A DNA stretch of 25,934 nucleotides from Pseudoflavonifractor_A sp022772585 (GTDB lineage: Bacteria > Bacillota > Clostridia > Oscillospirales > Oscillospiraceae). The number at the start of each line of letters is the position of its first letter. Position 1 is the stretch's first letter. The stretch covers positions 1 to 25,934 of the forward strand of contig NZ_JBQHUB010000039.1 in assembly GCF_052065415.1 (NCBI RefSeq), written 5' to 3'. Both the position numbers and the translations under genes were made by a program. This document shows, one piece after another, positions 1 to 6,913 of this stretch. Below the pieces are notes generated by a model, which worked only from the letters and a program-made list of their open reading frames with translations, made no database searches and was not told the origin of the DNA.

Positions 1-42
1 ACATGCAGCTGACCGGTACTAATAAGCCGAGGGCTTGACCTT
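1..42 (+). rRNA. rrl: 23S rRNA, 3' end (partial)
   Basis: The first bases match the conserved 3' terminus of bacterial 23S rRNA, including the ACTAATAAGCCGAGGGCTTGACC-type tail. Only the last few dozen bases are present and the rest lies left of the window. The exact 3' end is estimated from the usual end of the helix that pairs with the 5' end of 23S. Confidence 0.9.
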
Positions 43-129
43 AACAAGAAGCAATGCAGGCGCTTGCGGAGTGTGAAATCAACTACATTGTTCGGTTTTG
101 AGGGTGCAGGACAACCCGTTTCCCAGGAC

Positions 130-164
130 TCCAAACACAAACCAGCGAAGCGTTTGTGTTTGGA
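130..164 (+). other. Hairpin in the 23S-tRNA spacer
   Basis: A 13-bp perfect stem (130-142 with 152-164) closes a 9-nt loop. No T-tract follows, so a role in rRNA precursor processing is more likely than termination. No protein gene is supported between the 23S end and tRNA-Lys. Confidence 0.5.
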
Positions 165-239
165 AGAGGAGACACAGCGAAATGAGCGAGCTTTGCCCGA
201 AGGGCGAAGTGAGGGATATGGAGCTTGTGTCGACGACAT

Positions 240-315
240 GCGCCTTTAGCTCAGTTGGTAGAGCAACTGACTCTTAATCAGTGGGTCCCGGGTTCGAATC
301 CCTGAAGGCGCACCA
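240..315 (+). tRNA. tRNA-Lys(CTT)
   Basis: Full cloverleaf with 7-bp acceptor stem GCGCCTT/AAGGCGC, anticodon loop CTCTTAA giving CTT, and a TTCGAAT T-loop. The CCA end is encoded at 313-315. It lies between 23S and 5S rRNA and is probably cotranscribed with the rRNA operon. Confidence 0.96.
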
Positions 316-317
316 AT

Positions 318-392
318 GGCCCGTTGGTCAAGTGGTTAAGACAGCGGCCTCTCACGCCGTTAACATCGGTTCGAATCCGGTACGGGTCACCA
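318..392 (+). tRNA. tRNA-Glu(CTC)
   Basis: Acceptor stem GGCCCGT/ACGGGTC, anticodon loop CTCTCAC giving CTC, TTCGAAT T-loop and encoded CCA (390-392). It starts 2 nt after tRNA-Lys and sits before the 5S gene. Confidence 0.95.
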
Positions 393-415
393 ATTTCTAT
401 CAAGTGAAAAAGTAC

Positions 416-444
416 TTGACAGAAAGCCTGAAAGTGAATATAAT
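416..444 (+). promoter_or_regulatory. Consensus sigma-A promoter before 5S rRNA
   Basis: TTGACA at 416-421 and TATAAT at 439-444 are separated by 17 bp, matching both consensus hexamers. It lies between tRNA-Glu and the 5S gene. It would start a transcript near 451 carrying 5S and the downstream tRNAs, independent of the 23S promoter. Confidence 0.85.
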
Positions 445-496
445 CTTACTGTTGAGAAGAACGGTAAGGAGAAGAAAATCTTCTGAATTTCTTTTG

Positions 497-523
497 CTTA
501 CTTTTCTTTTCAAGGAAAAGTAA

Positions 524-524
<1 letters not shown>
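497..524 (+). other. Processing stem at the 5S 5' end
   Basis: CTTACTTTTC (497-506) is an inverted repeat of GAAAAGTAAG (515-524), whose last base touches the mature 5S start. The position suggests a precursor-processing helix or alternative fold. Function is inferred from placement only. Confidence 0.45.
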
Positions 525-640
<116 letters not shown>

Positions 641-648
641 AAACGAGA

Positions 649-677
649 GGGTCTGGTCTGACCAGACCGGACCCTTT
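649..677 (+). terminator. Hairpin after 5S rRNA
   Basis: An 11-bp stem (649-659 with 664-674, one G-T pair) with a 4-nt loop follows 5S and is trailed by TTT. The short T-run makes it a weak terminator or a processing signal. The tRNA-Asn gene follows 9 nt later, so read-through is expected. Confidence 0.55.
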
Positions 678-682
678 CATAT

Positions 683-758
683 TCCTCCTTAGCTCAGTCG
701 GTAGAGCATGCGGCTGTTAACCGCAGGGTCGTTGGTTCGAGTCCAACAGGGGGAGCCA
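683..758 (+). tRNA. tRNA-Asn(GTT)
   Basis: Acceptor stem TCCTCCT/AGGGGGA, anticodon loop CTGTTAA giving GTT, T-stem GTTGG/CCAAC and encoded CCA at 756-758. Confidence 0.95.
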
Positions 759-808
759 AAGAGTACGGCTTGCCGTCACAATATGCGGCGGCAAGCCCGT
801 TCTCTTCT
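759..808 (+). other. Inverted repeat between tRNA genes
   Basis: Left arm around CGGCTTGCCG and right arm around CGGCAAGCCCG, extended outward by AAGAG and CTCTT, form an imperfect long hairpin after tRNA-Asn. It ends in TCTTCTTA rather than a clean T-run. It may be a weak terminator or a precursor cleavage structure. Confidence 0.45.
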
Positions 809-834
809 TAAAGAAAAGAACCGAACACCGGTAA

Positions 835-911
835 GGGCCTTTAGCTCAGTTGGTTAGAGCAGCCGGCTCATAACCGGTCGGTCCACGGTTCGAGCCCGTG
901 AAGGCCCACCA
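835..911 (+). tRNA. tRNA with anticodon CAT (Met or Ile2)
   Basis: Acceptor stem GGGCCTT/AAGGCCC, anticodon loop CTCATAA giving CAT, T-arm CACGG/CCGTG and encoded CCA at 909-911. The GGGCCTTTAGCTC start and the AT-rich lower acceptor stem resemble lysidine-modified tRNA-Ile2 genes as much as elongator Met. I cannot decide from the sequence alone. Confidence 0.9.
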
Positions 912-914
912 CGT

Positions 915-990
915 AGGGGTATAGCTCAGCAGGTAGAGCAGCGGTCTCCAAAACCGCGTGCCGAGGGTTCGATTCCTTCTGCCCCTGCCA
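915..990 (+). tRNA. tRNA-Trp(CCA)
   Basis: Acceptor stem AGGGGTA/TGCCCCT, anticodon loop CTCCAAA giving CCA, discriminator G987 and encoded CCA at 988-990. Confidence 0.95.
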
Positions 991-1030
991 CAACGATTAC
1001 GGCAAGTGCTGTTCACATAGATCATCAAAT

Positions 1031-1107
<77 letters not shown>

Positions 1108-1110
1108 TTT

Positions 1111-1186
<76 letters not shown>

Positions 1187-1189
1187 TTG

Positions 1190-1220
1190 AAACCCTTGAA
1201 TCCCAACGGATTCAAGGGTT
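1190..1220 (+). terminator. Terminator of the tRNA cluster
   Basis: AACCCTTGAATCC and GGATTCAAGGGTT form a long stem with a short loop directly after tRNA-Thr, followed by TTCATTTTTC. It is suited to ending the tRNA transcript. Confidence 0.75.
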
Positions 1221-1231
1221 TTCATTTTTCA

Positions 1232-1269
1232 GAAGATTTGTTGGAAACCCGCTTTTCCAACAAATCTTC
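1232..1269. terminator. 16-bp hairpin between tRNA cluster and integrase
   Basis: GAAGATTTGTTGGAAA (1232-1247) pairs perfectly with 1254-1269 around a 6-nt loop. It lies just downstream of the minus-strand integrase stop. A second palindrome, AACAAAATTTTGTT, abuts the integrase end at 1271-1284. It may terminate the integrase transcript, but it also lies where an attachment-site arm is expected. Confidence 0.5.
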
Positions 1270-1283
1270 CAACAAAATTTTGT

Positions 1284-2678
1284 TCAGGCCTGATTCTGCA
1301 ATGCGGCGACAAGGACTTTTGCAATAACGGGATTCTCTTTAAGCAGTTGAAAGGCTGTGTCCAAATCACCGTTTGCTATTTTCTTCTCGGGCGCACAGGG
1401 TTTTTGAAAAAAGTCCTCATCCATCTTCTGAGCCAGAAGCCGCCGGTCCTCATCACAGGTGTGCGCGTAGAGGTCGGTAACCATACGGGCCTGAGCGTGC
1501 CCAGTATCGCCTTGAACCGCTTTGATGTTGCCGCCGCCGATCCGGAGCTTCAGAGAGGCGCTGCAGTGGCGCAGGGAGTGAAAAACCACCTTCGGTAAAC
1601 CGGTCTCCCGGATTAGTTGTTCCAACAGGTAGGCAATCTGCCGCTCCTCATAAGGACGTCCATCCTCGTGGGCGATGACCAAGCCATAATCGGCATATTC
1701 GGTGCCAATCAGCCTTTTCAGTTCAATCTGGGATTCCTTTACTTTATGCAATTCCAGTGCCACGGTTTGGGGAAGAAACACCGTGCGGACACTGCTCTCC
1801 GTTTTAGGGGACTTCAATACTAAGGCAGTAGTGGATGGATTCTTTTTCTGCTCCGGGAAGGTAAAGAGCACTTTGGAGCGGCCCCGGCGGTTCAAGGCCT
1901 CCAAGCTGTCCTTCTGACATCGTTTCAACTCCTTATTTACAAAGAGATGGGCGCTCCCATTGGCTATGCTTTCCTCGGAGAAGTCCACACAGTCCCAGGT
2001 TAGACCTAAAATCTCTCCGATTCGCATGGAGCACCCTAAGGCAAGGAGTATGGCTGTCCGCAAGATGGGATTAGTACAGCACTCTAAAGCGGTCTGGGCC
2101 TCAGTGGGAGTCCACACTTCCCGGGACTTCGACTTGTACTTGGGAAGAGTAACCTTGTTGGCTGGGTTGCTAGGGATGTATCCCCAGATGACCGCTTGAT
2201 TGAGTGCGCTCCGCAGCAGGGCATGGGTCTTTTCAATGACCGACAGAGACACTGTAGCATCCGTTTTTTTATGACCTTTTAGGATCACAGCGGGCTTGTC
2301 CTGGAGAGAATCGTAAAAGAGGTCTAGATCGTGAGTGGTCAGATCCTTTACCGCTACTTTACCTAGATAGGGTTTGATATAATGTTCGATGCGATGGCGA
2401 CTGCACGAGAGGAAGGAATCACCCCAGTGGTTTAGACCGTAAACTTGGACATATTCGTCCATTAGCTCACCTACAGTGATAAACCGCGGCTGCGTGCGCC
2501 GCTCCTGCTGTGGCAGAGGCTTGGGCGGCTGAAATACACCCAGGCTCCGCTCGTATTCAATCTGGGCGATGCGGAGTTGGGCGGCCTCGTAGGTGGGAAA
2601 GTGTTCAAAAAATGGCTTTTCATAGCCGGAACAGCGGTAGGAGATTTCATACTGCCGTCCCCTTTTACGTGGTTTCAT
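1284..2678 (-). CDS. int: Tyrosine recombinase / site-specific integrase
   Basis: This 464-aa protein catalyses integration and excision of the adjoining element. A short N-terminal Arm-DNA-binding-like segment (residues 1-60) is followed by a SAM-like core-binding domain (about 65-190) and the catalytic domain. Visible active-site residues are R219 in the R-I-G-E-I-L-G-L motif, H367-x-x-R370, and the nucleophile Y404 in the D-L-Y-A-H context. AAAGGAG lies 6 nt before the ATG. Length and layout fit the Tn916/phage integrases of Firmicutes. It is the third gene after the primase and excisionase on the same strand, but also has its own promoter at 2754-2782. Its 3' end faces tRNA-Thr, the usual geometry for a tRNA-targeting integrase. 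Confidence 0.93.
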   Translation of the reverse strand: MKPRKRGRQYEISYRCSGYEKPFFEHFPTYEAAQLRIAQIEYERSLGVFQPPKPLPQQERRTQPRFITVGELMDEYVQVYGLNHWGDSFLSCSRHRIEHYIKPYLGKVAVKDLTTHDLDLFYDSLQDKPAVILKGHKKTDATVSLSVIEKTHALLRSALNQAVIWGYIPSNPANKVTLPKYKSKSREVWTPTEAQTALECCTNPILRTAILLALGCSMRIGEILGLTWDCVDFSEESIANGSAHLFVNKELKRCQKDSLEALNRRGRSKVLFTFPEQKKNPSTTALVLKSPKTESSVRTVFLPQTVALELHKVKESQIELKRLIGTEYADYGLVIAHEDGRPYEERQIAYLLEQLIRETGLPKVVFHSLRHCSASLKLRIGGGNIKAVQGDTGHAQARMVTDLYAHTCDEDRRLLAQKMDEDFFQKPCAPEKKIANGDLDTAFQLLKENPVIAKVLVAALQNQA

Positions 2679-2753
2679 ACTGTACTCCTTTCTTCAAGGC
2701 TGCTGTAGACCTCCTTTCCCGCAGCGATGAACGGAGTTCCCATTCATGGCGAG

Positions 2754-2782
2754 AGTATAGCATGGGCGGCTGAGAAAATCAA
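2754..2782 (-). promoter_or_regulatory. int: Promoter for the integrase gene
   Basis: On the minus strand TTGATT (2777-2782) and TATACT (2754-2759) are spaced by exactly 17 bp, about 80 bp before the integrase start. The hexamers lie inside the arms and loop of the inverted repeat at 2758-2794. Confidence 0.65.
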
Positions 2783-2794
2783 CCGCCCATGCTA
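2758..2794. terminator. Inverted repeat between xis and int
   Basis: A 12-bp perfect stem, TAGCATGGGCGG (2758-2769) with 2783-2794, encloses a 13-nt loop in the gap between the excisionase stop and the integrase promoter. It could act as a terminator after xis, although no T-run follows on the minus strand, or as an operator overlapping the integrase promoter. Confidence 0.6.
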
Positions 2795-2800
2795 TTGGAA

Positions 2801-2998
2801 TTAGGAGGCAGAATTCAGATAGTCGATCAGAGCCTGTCTGGGAATGCGGAGCTGACGGCCAACTTTGATACTGGGGATTACCCCGGTCCTTACCAGCGCA
2901 TAGGCGGTGTTCCGGCCTATGCCCAGGAGAGGCATGAGATCCTTAACCGTAAGGGCGAGTGGGAGATCGTTAAAGGTGTTCGGCGAGAAAGCATTCAC
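2801..2998 (-). CDS. xis: Excisionase-family DNA-binding protein
   Basis: This 65-aa protein is predicted to bind element ends and steer the integrase toward excision. Residues 14-62 form a MerR-like winged HTH of the HTH_17/excisionase type. It has L-T-V-K-D-L, then the I-G-R-N-T-A-Y recognition helix, and the V-G-R-Q-L-R-I-P-R wing. The start is GTG at 2998, since the nearby ATG at 2994 is out of frame. AGGGGG lies 8 nt upstream, inside the end of the primase gene. The primase stop is only 3 bp away, so the two are translated from one message. The integrase follows after 122 bp. Confidence 0.85.
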   Translation of the reverse strand: MNAFSPNTFNDLPLALTVKDLMPLLGIGRNTAYALVRTGVIPSIKVGRQLRIPRQALIDYLNSAS

Positions 2999-3001
2999 AG
3001 T

Positions 3002-4621
3002 CTATTCCCCCTTTTCTTGTATAGTGGAGAGCCGTAGACCGGAGAAGGCGCTGATGGGATTCTTTGCTCCGGCTTTTCGCTTTCTGATTTTTCTTACCTG
3101 CCCAGGGGATACACGTTCCAGAAAAGCACAGAAATGGGCGGAAAAGGAAGCCTGATCGAAGGAACCGGGACATTGTTGCCGGAATTCTTCGTATAGATCC
3201 TCGCAAAACGTGAGCGCCTCGGGATCTAGAACACAGCGCCGGTAGAAGAAGTCGGCCACAGATTGGTCCAGGCAGATTACTTCACTGCCGCACTCCTGAG
3301 AGACTACCTCGTTCACGCGGTAATCCCCGGTAAAAACATAGTTGTTTCGACGTAATTCCCAGTAGGCATGGATGGCACGCGTAATGATAGCATCTTTCTC
3401 AGGAACAAGCCGCTGCAGGAGTTCGCGATCCTGCTGGGCCTTTGGTACGGCGTACCGGAAGGGGACGGTGACCAGTCGCTGGAAAAAGGCTTCATCTCGC
3501 GTCATGGAAGTGACAGCGTGATTGCAGGCAAACAGAAACGCAGCCGTATTCCGGAAGCGAATCCTGGGCTGGTACTTCACGTCGGCGCTAATCAGGTCAT
3601 TCCCGGTTAGCTGCTTCAGGATGCCAATGGCCTTGGTGTCCCATGGGATGGCGGCAAGGTCCATGGAGAGGCAGAGGCGCTTACCAACGAGCTCCGAGGG
3701 ACCGAATTGTTGCCCCAGAGCAGTGATGTCCAGAGAGGTGACGTCTTCCCGCTCGAAGCAGGAGGCAATAAGCTCACCAAGCAGACTTTTCCCACTATCA
3801 GGAACCCCCTGGAAGAGAAAGAAACACTTTCCGGACATATCCGGAACTAGGCAATAGCCGATAACCTCCCAAATACGTTGAACCAGCAGAAGGTCGCCAC
3901 CTGCAATGTTAGCCAGGAAGTGGTCGAAACAGGGACAGGAGAACTCCGTAGTCTCCGGCAGAAAATGGCCCCTGATTCTGGCTGTGACAAACAGACTGGG
4001 ATCAGGAGGCAGGAGTTGTCCGCTGTTCAGATTGAGTAGTCCATTGTCCAGAGCTACATAAGGCAGTGAGGCCTCGTTGCATGGAAGGACGATGTTGGGC
4101 TCCGCACGGATTAGGTCATGGACCTGCCGGATGAGGGCGGCGCCTCCGGATTCTGCTATAGCTGGACGGCAGTGCGCCATAATCAGTCGATACATGACTG
4201 GTTGGCTGACAAAGCGGTAGACTGTGCCGTCGAAGGCATAGAGGACCTCGTCAACTAACCGCAGAGGAACCTTGAGAAGAAGTTCCTGGGCGACAGCGTA
4301 GGACTTGGCGGTCTGCTGCGGTTTGGTGGAAATGTCTGGCCGCCCCTGATGTGGGATGACCGGAACAGGTGGGGTGGTTGCCGTCTGCTCCTTTGGAGAA
4401 AACGGCAGGGAAGCTCCACTGGCGGTCGGTACTGCCAGAGGAGAAACAGGGATGGGTTCTGGCACACAGTCGGTTGGGAGCACGCTTTGTTCCAGCCCCG
4501 CAGTGCAGAAGCTAGGGATAATGCTGTCGGTCTCTTCCGCCTCAGGAGACGGATCAAAATATACCGGGCAGTATAGGTGCTGAGGGGGCTTGTCAAAAAT
4601 AATGGGATGGTAGTACTCCAT
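3002..4621 (-). CDS. P4-type phage/plasmid primase-helicase (SF3 ATPase)
   Basis: This 539-aa protein probably starts autonomous replication of the element after excision. The N-terminal ~100 residues are Pro/Thr-rich and look disordered. A D5_N-like region follows (about 115-240), then an SF3 helicase ATPase. The Walker A motif is G-V-P-D-S-G-K-S with K278. A Walker B-like L-C-L-S-M-D and the F-R-N-T-A-A-F-L-F-A-C-N-H sensor motif come after it. The chosen ATG at 4621 has GGAGG 7 nt upstream; an in-frame ATG at 4660 would add 13 residues but has no such site. No TOPRIM/AEP primase motif is obvious, so it may be helicase only. It leads the operon with xis and int and is divergent from the XRE gene. 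Confidence 0.85.
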   Translation of the reverse strand: MEYYHPIIFDKPPQHLYCPVYFDPSPEAEETDSIIPSFCTAGLEQSVLPTDCVPEPIPVSPLAVPTASGASLPFSPKEQTATTPPVPVIPHQGRPDISTKPQQTAKSYAVAQELLLKVPLRLVDEVLYAFDGTVYRFVSQPVMYRLIMAHCRPAIAESGGAALIRQVHDLIRAEPNIVLPCNEASLPYVALDNGLLNLNSGQLLPPDPSLFVTARIRGHFLPETTEFSCPCFDHFLANIAGGDLLLVQRIWEVIGYCLVPDMSGKCFFLFQGVPDSGKSLLGELIASCFEREDVTSLDITALGQQFGPSELVGKRLCLSMDLAAIPWDTKAIGILKQLTGNDLISADVKYQPRIRFRNTAAFLFACNHAVTSMTRDEAFFQRLVTVPFRYAVPKAQQDRELLQRLVPEKDAIITRAIHAYWELRRNNYVFTGDYRVNEVVSQECGSEVICLDQSVADFFYRRCVLDPEALTFCEDLYEEFRQQCPGSFDQASFSAHFCAFLERVSPGQVRKIRKRKAGAKNPISAFSGLRLSTIQEKGE

Positions 4622-4755
4622 GTGCAAACCTCCATTTGAAATTTTGCAGCTGCAACACAAGGATATAGCTAGCCGGCCCGGCCGTCTATTGACAGGATGC
4701 TGGTCTTGGCTGTGACGAAAAAATTATGGTAGAATTTAAGAAGGAGTCAGATTGT

Positions 4756-5262
4756 ATGGATTTAATTAATAATGTGGGGAATTGGCCCCAAAATGAAGAC
4801 GATTTATTAAAAATTCCAGAAGTCGAGTATCCCTTTAGCGTGAAAGAATATGGAGAGCGGCTACGCGCATTGAGGGAAGAATATGGCTACTCGCAAAAGC
4901 AGGTTGCAGCAGCCATTGGATGTTCACACCAACATGTCGCTCAGATTGAGAGCGGAAAGAAGTACAAGCAGATAAACAAAAAATGGGTTCCTGTGTTTGC
5001 GCGTAAATACGAGTGTTCCTGTTCGTATTTGTTGGGATTTACAGATGAAAGAACAGGAGTTTGGTTTGATCCTCAAGCAACGCTTAGATATCCGATTATT
5101 TCCTACCGGCCAGATGAAATTATTGCAATTGACGCCCTTATCCGGGCATATAACCGAGATCGTGAGCTGTTCCTGCTTTATCTGGAGTTGTCAAAGGACA
5201 CTCCTGAGCGGAGAGTGCGATACAGAGAAGTGCTCAAAAAGCGACAAAGAGAGGATACCTAG
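4756..5262 (+). CDS. XRE-family transcriptional regulator
   Basis: This 168-aa protein probably represses or times the divergent primase-xis-int operon. A helix-turn-helix of the Cro/C1 type spans about residues 33-86, with S-Q-K-Q-V-A-A-A-I-G-C-S-H-Q-H-V as the HTH core and an I-E-S-G turn. The C-terminal half is helical and charged and has no metallopeptidase motif. AAGGAG at 4741-4746 is 9 nt before this ATG, so the in-frame codon at 4726 is not preferred. The 134-bp gap to the divergent primase gene would hold both promoters. TTGACA at 4689-4694 is seen there but without a well-spaced -10 box. Confidence 0.85.
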   Translation: MDLINNVGNWPQNEDDLLKIPEVEYPFSVKEYGERLRALREEYGYSQKQVAAAIGCSHQHVAQIESGKKYKQINKKWVPVFARKYECSCSYLLGFTDERTGVWFDPQATLRYPIISYRPDEIIAIDALIRAYNRDRELFLLYLELSKDTPERRVRYREVLKKRQREDT

Positions 5263-5625
5263 CAAGCTGCACAAAATTTTTTGGTTGAAGGGTGGAGAAA
5301 CTTTTGTGCGGGTGTGTCAGTGTCGACCGGAAAACTCTTTGTGCTCGTTCCATGTGTAGGGATCAATGCGCATACAGTGTGTATGTATCTATACATAACC
5401 ACGATAAAAGTTTCTGATGGTACACTGACACCCCAACACAAATAGAATAATACTTATCGCTGCTCCAGCAGGATGGGGGGTGGGGGGAAGGAGGCGCCGA
5501 AGAAGCCAGAAGGCTTCGGAGGCGGGTGTCTCCTTCCCCCAATTTTGATTTTCCGGAAAAGTGTTCTATTTTAATTGGATATTATCTTCTTGAAGCGGCC
5601 CTAGCCGCAGAAAGGAGAGATCGTT
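5263..5625. other. Structured non-coding region (candidate leader or origin)
   Basis: No convincing gene is seen. A 21-bp imperfect inverted repeat has arms at 5303-5323 and 5422-5442. Between them is a small TATGTA-TCTA-TACATA hairpin. From 5475 a G-rich run (GGATGGGGGGTGGGGGG) starts a hairpin whose outer arms pair GGGGGAAGGAG with CTCCTTCCCCC (to 5540) and whose inner arms pair CCGAAG with CTTCGG. An AATTTTGATTTT tract follows. It could be a replication origin for the SF3 helicase, a terminator for the XRE gene, or a leader controlling the amidoligase operon. Confidence 0.5.
5482..5549 (+). terminator. G-rich long hairpin with trailing T-rich tract
   Basis: The outer stem of about 11 bp (GGGGGAAGGAG, ending about 5493, with 5530-5540) encloses an inner CCGAAG/CTTCGG stem and is followed by AATTTTGATTTT. 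This fits a strong terminator downstream of the XRE gene, though the double-stem shape is unusually elaborate. Confidence 0.5.
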
Positions 5626-5784
5626 ATGTTCCAAAATCCAAGATTTATCACGCGAGGCGTCCAGACTGACATCCATCGGGAGTATGACATTGGGTTTAGT
5701 GTCGGCGGCGTGCCAGTCGTATCCAAGCTGTTTGCCATCGACGATGGGGATCACAGCACCTTGCTGCTGGCCTCTGAATATTAA
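5626..5784 (+). CDS. Small protein, first gene of the amidoligase operon
   Basis: A 52-aa reading frame with ATG at 5626 and AAAGGAG 8 nt upstream, ending 13 bp before the amidoligase start. The first 12 residues (M-F-x-N-P-R-F-I-T-R-G-V) resemble the N-terminus of DUF960 proteins common in Firmicute mobile elements, but the remainder does not and the protein is about half the usual size. It may be a diverged or shortened DUF960 member, or unrelated. No cysteine cluster, signal peptide or membrane segment is seen. Translation is supported by the ribosome-binding site and spacing; function is unknown. Confidence 0.6.
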   Translation: MFQNPRFITRGVQTDIHREYDIGFSVGGVPVVSKLFAIDDGDHSTLLLASEY

Positions 5785-5797
5785 GGGGGTGGCCGGT

Positions 5798-6913
5798 ATG
5801 AGTAATACCTTCCACTGCACCCACTGCGGGGCTGAGTGCGCTCTGTCTAAGCGGGTCCTGCTGGACGGCGAGGAGCTGTGTCAGGCTTGTGTCGGGGCGC
5901 ACACCGTCGTTTGCCGGGAATGCGGACGGCGCATCTGGTCTGATGAAAGCAGCGGTATCAACGACATACCTCTGTGCCGGTCCTGTTTTGACTGCTGCTA
6001 TACCCACTGCAGCCGTTGCGGCGCACTGCTCCGTCTGGAGGACGCCCGCTACCTGGACTGGGACAGAGACGAGGAGGAGCCTCTGTGCGGAGCCTGTTAC
6101 AGCCGCGCGCAGGGCTTGCAACGCATCAATGACTACTACTACAAGCCCGAACCTGTCTTTTATGGGACAGGCCCCCGGTTCTTCGGTGTGGAACTGGAGA
6201 TTGACGGAGCCGGGGAGGACAGCGACAGCGCCGGGCGCATTCTGCGTATCGCAAACGGGGACGGCGCCGAGCGGGTCTACTGCAAGCATGACGGCTCCCT
6301 GGACGATGGCTTTGAGATCGTCACCCATCCCATGAGTCTGGACTGCCACCAGAAGAAGATGCCATGGAAACAGGTGCTGGCGGAGGCCGTCTCCCTAGGG
6401 TATGTGAGCCACAAGGCGGGGACCTGCGGTCTCCATGTCCATGTAAGCCGGGCAGCGTTTGGCATTGACGAGCGGGAGCAGGACGCCGCCATCGCCCGGA
6501 TCCTCTACTTCTTCGAGAAGCACTGGGAGGAGCTGCTGAAATTCAGCCGCCGGACCCCGCGGCAGCTGGAGCGCTGGGCGGCCCGCTACGGCTACAGGGA
6601 GCAGCCCCGGGACATTCTGGACCACGCCAAGAAGGGCGGGGGATATGGGCGGTACGCCTCGGTCAATCTTCAGAATCAGGACACCGTGGAATTCCGTATC
6701 TTCCGTGGAACCTTAAAATATAATACGCTCATCGCCACATTGCAGCTGGTCAACCGGATCTGCGATGTGGCTCTTTTTCTGTCCGATGAGGAGCTGAAGG
6801 CCCTGTCCTGGACCACCTTTGTGTCCGGCTGTACGCAGCCGGAGCTGATCCGGTACCTGAAGGAGCGGCGGCTCTATGTGAACGAGCCGGTGGAGACGGA
6901 GGTGGAGCTCTGA
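5798..6913 (+). CDS. Amidoligase-family protein with triple zinc-finger N-terminus
   Basis: This 371-aa protein matches the Amidoligase_2 (COOH-NH2 ligase) fold, an ATP-using family that forms amide bonds. The start is ATG at 5798 after AAGGGGG; an in-frame ATG at 5684 lies inside the previous gene and is rejected. Residues 1-103 hold three C-x2-C/C-x2-C modules: C7/C10/C28/C31, C39/C42/C60/C63 and C71/C74/C97/C100. The ligase domain has G-V-E-L-E (E132, E134), H-D-G-S-L-x-x-G-F-E (164-173), G-L-H-V-H (H213, H215) and the V-E-F-R-I-F-R-G motif (E298, R300, R303). All are expected for catalysis. It overlaps the next gene by one base (TGATG), pairing it with a glutamine amidotransferase. Its substrate is unknown. 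The zinc fingers may bind a protein or nucleic acid partner. Confidence 0.85.
   Translation: MSNTFHCTHCGAECALSKRVLLDGEELCQACVGAHTVVCRECGRRIWSDESSGINDIPLCRSCFDCCYTHCSRCGALLRLEDARYLDWDRDEEEPLCGACYSRAQGLQRINDYYYKPEPVFYGTGPRFFGVELEIDGAGEDSDSAGRILRIANGDGAERVYCKHDGSLDDGFEIVTHPMSLDCHQKKMPWKQVLAEAVSLGYVSHKAGTCGLHVHVSRAAFGIDEREQDAAIARILYFFEKHWEELLKFSRRTPRQLERWAARYGYREQPRDILDHAKKGGGYGRYASVNLQNQDTVEFRIFRGTLKYNTLIATLQLVNRICDVALFLSDEELKALSWTTFVSGCTQPELIRYLKERRLYVNEPVETEVEL

Noticed and set aside
846..1028. 60-aa minus-strand ORF across the tRNA-Met/Trp genes
   Set aside because: It is the complement of tRNA genes. Such spurious ORFs are common translation artefacts of tRNAs.
4622..4660. Upstream ATG for the primase-helicase
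   Set aside because: It lacks a ribosome-binding site, while GGAGG sits 7 nt before the ATG at 4621.
5684..5797. Longer start for the amidoligase
   Set aside because: The earlier ATG lies inside the 52-aa gene and adds residues unlike the family; ATG 5798 has a purine-rich site and begins right at the zinc fingers.
5696..6349. 217-aa minus-strand ORF across the amidoligase gene
   Set aside because: It overlaps a gene with conserved catalytic motifs and reads as a biased-codon shadow with no start signal.
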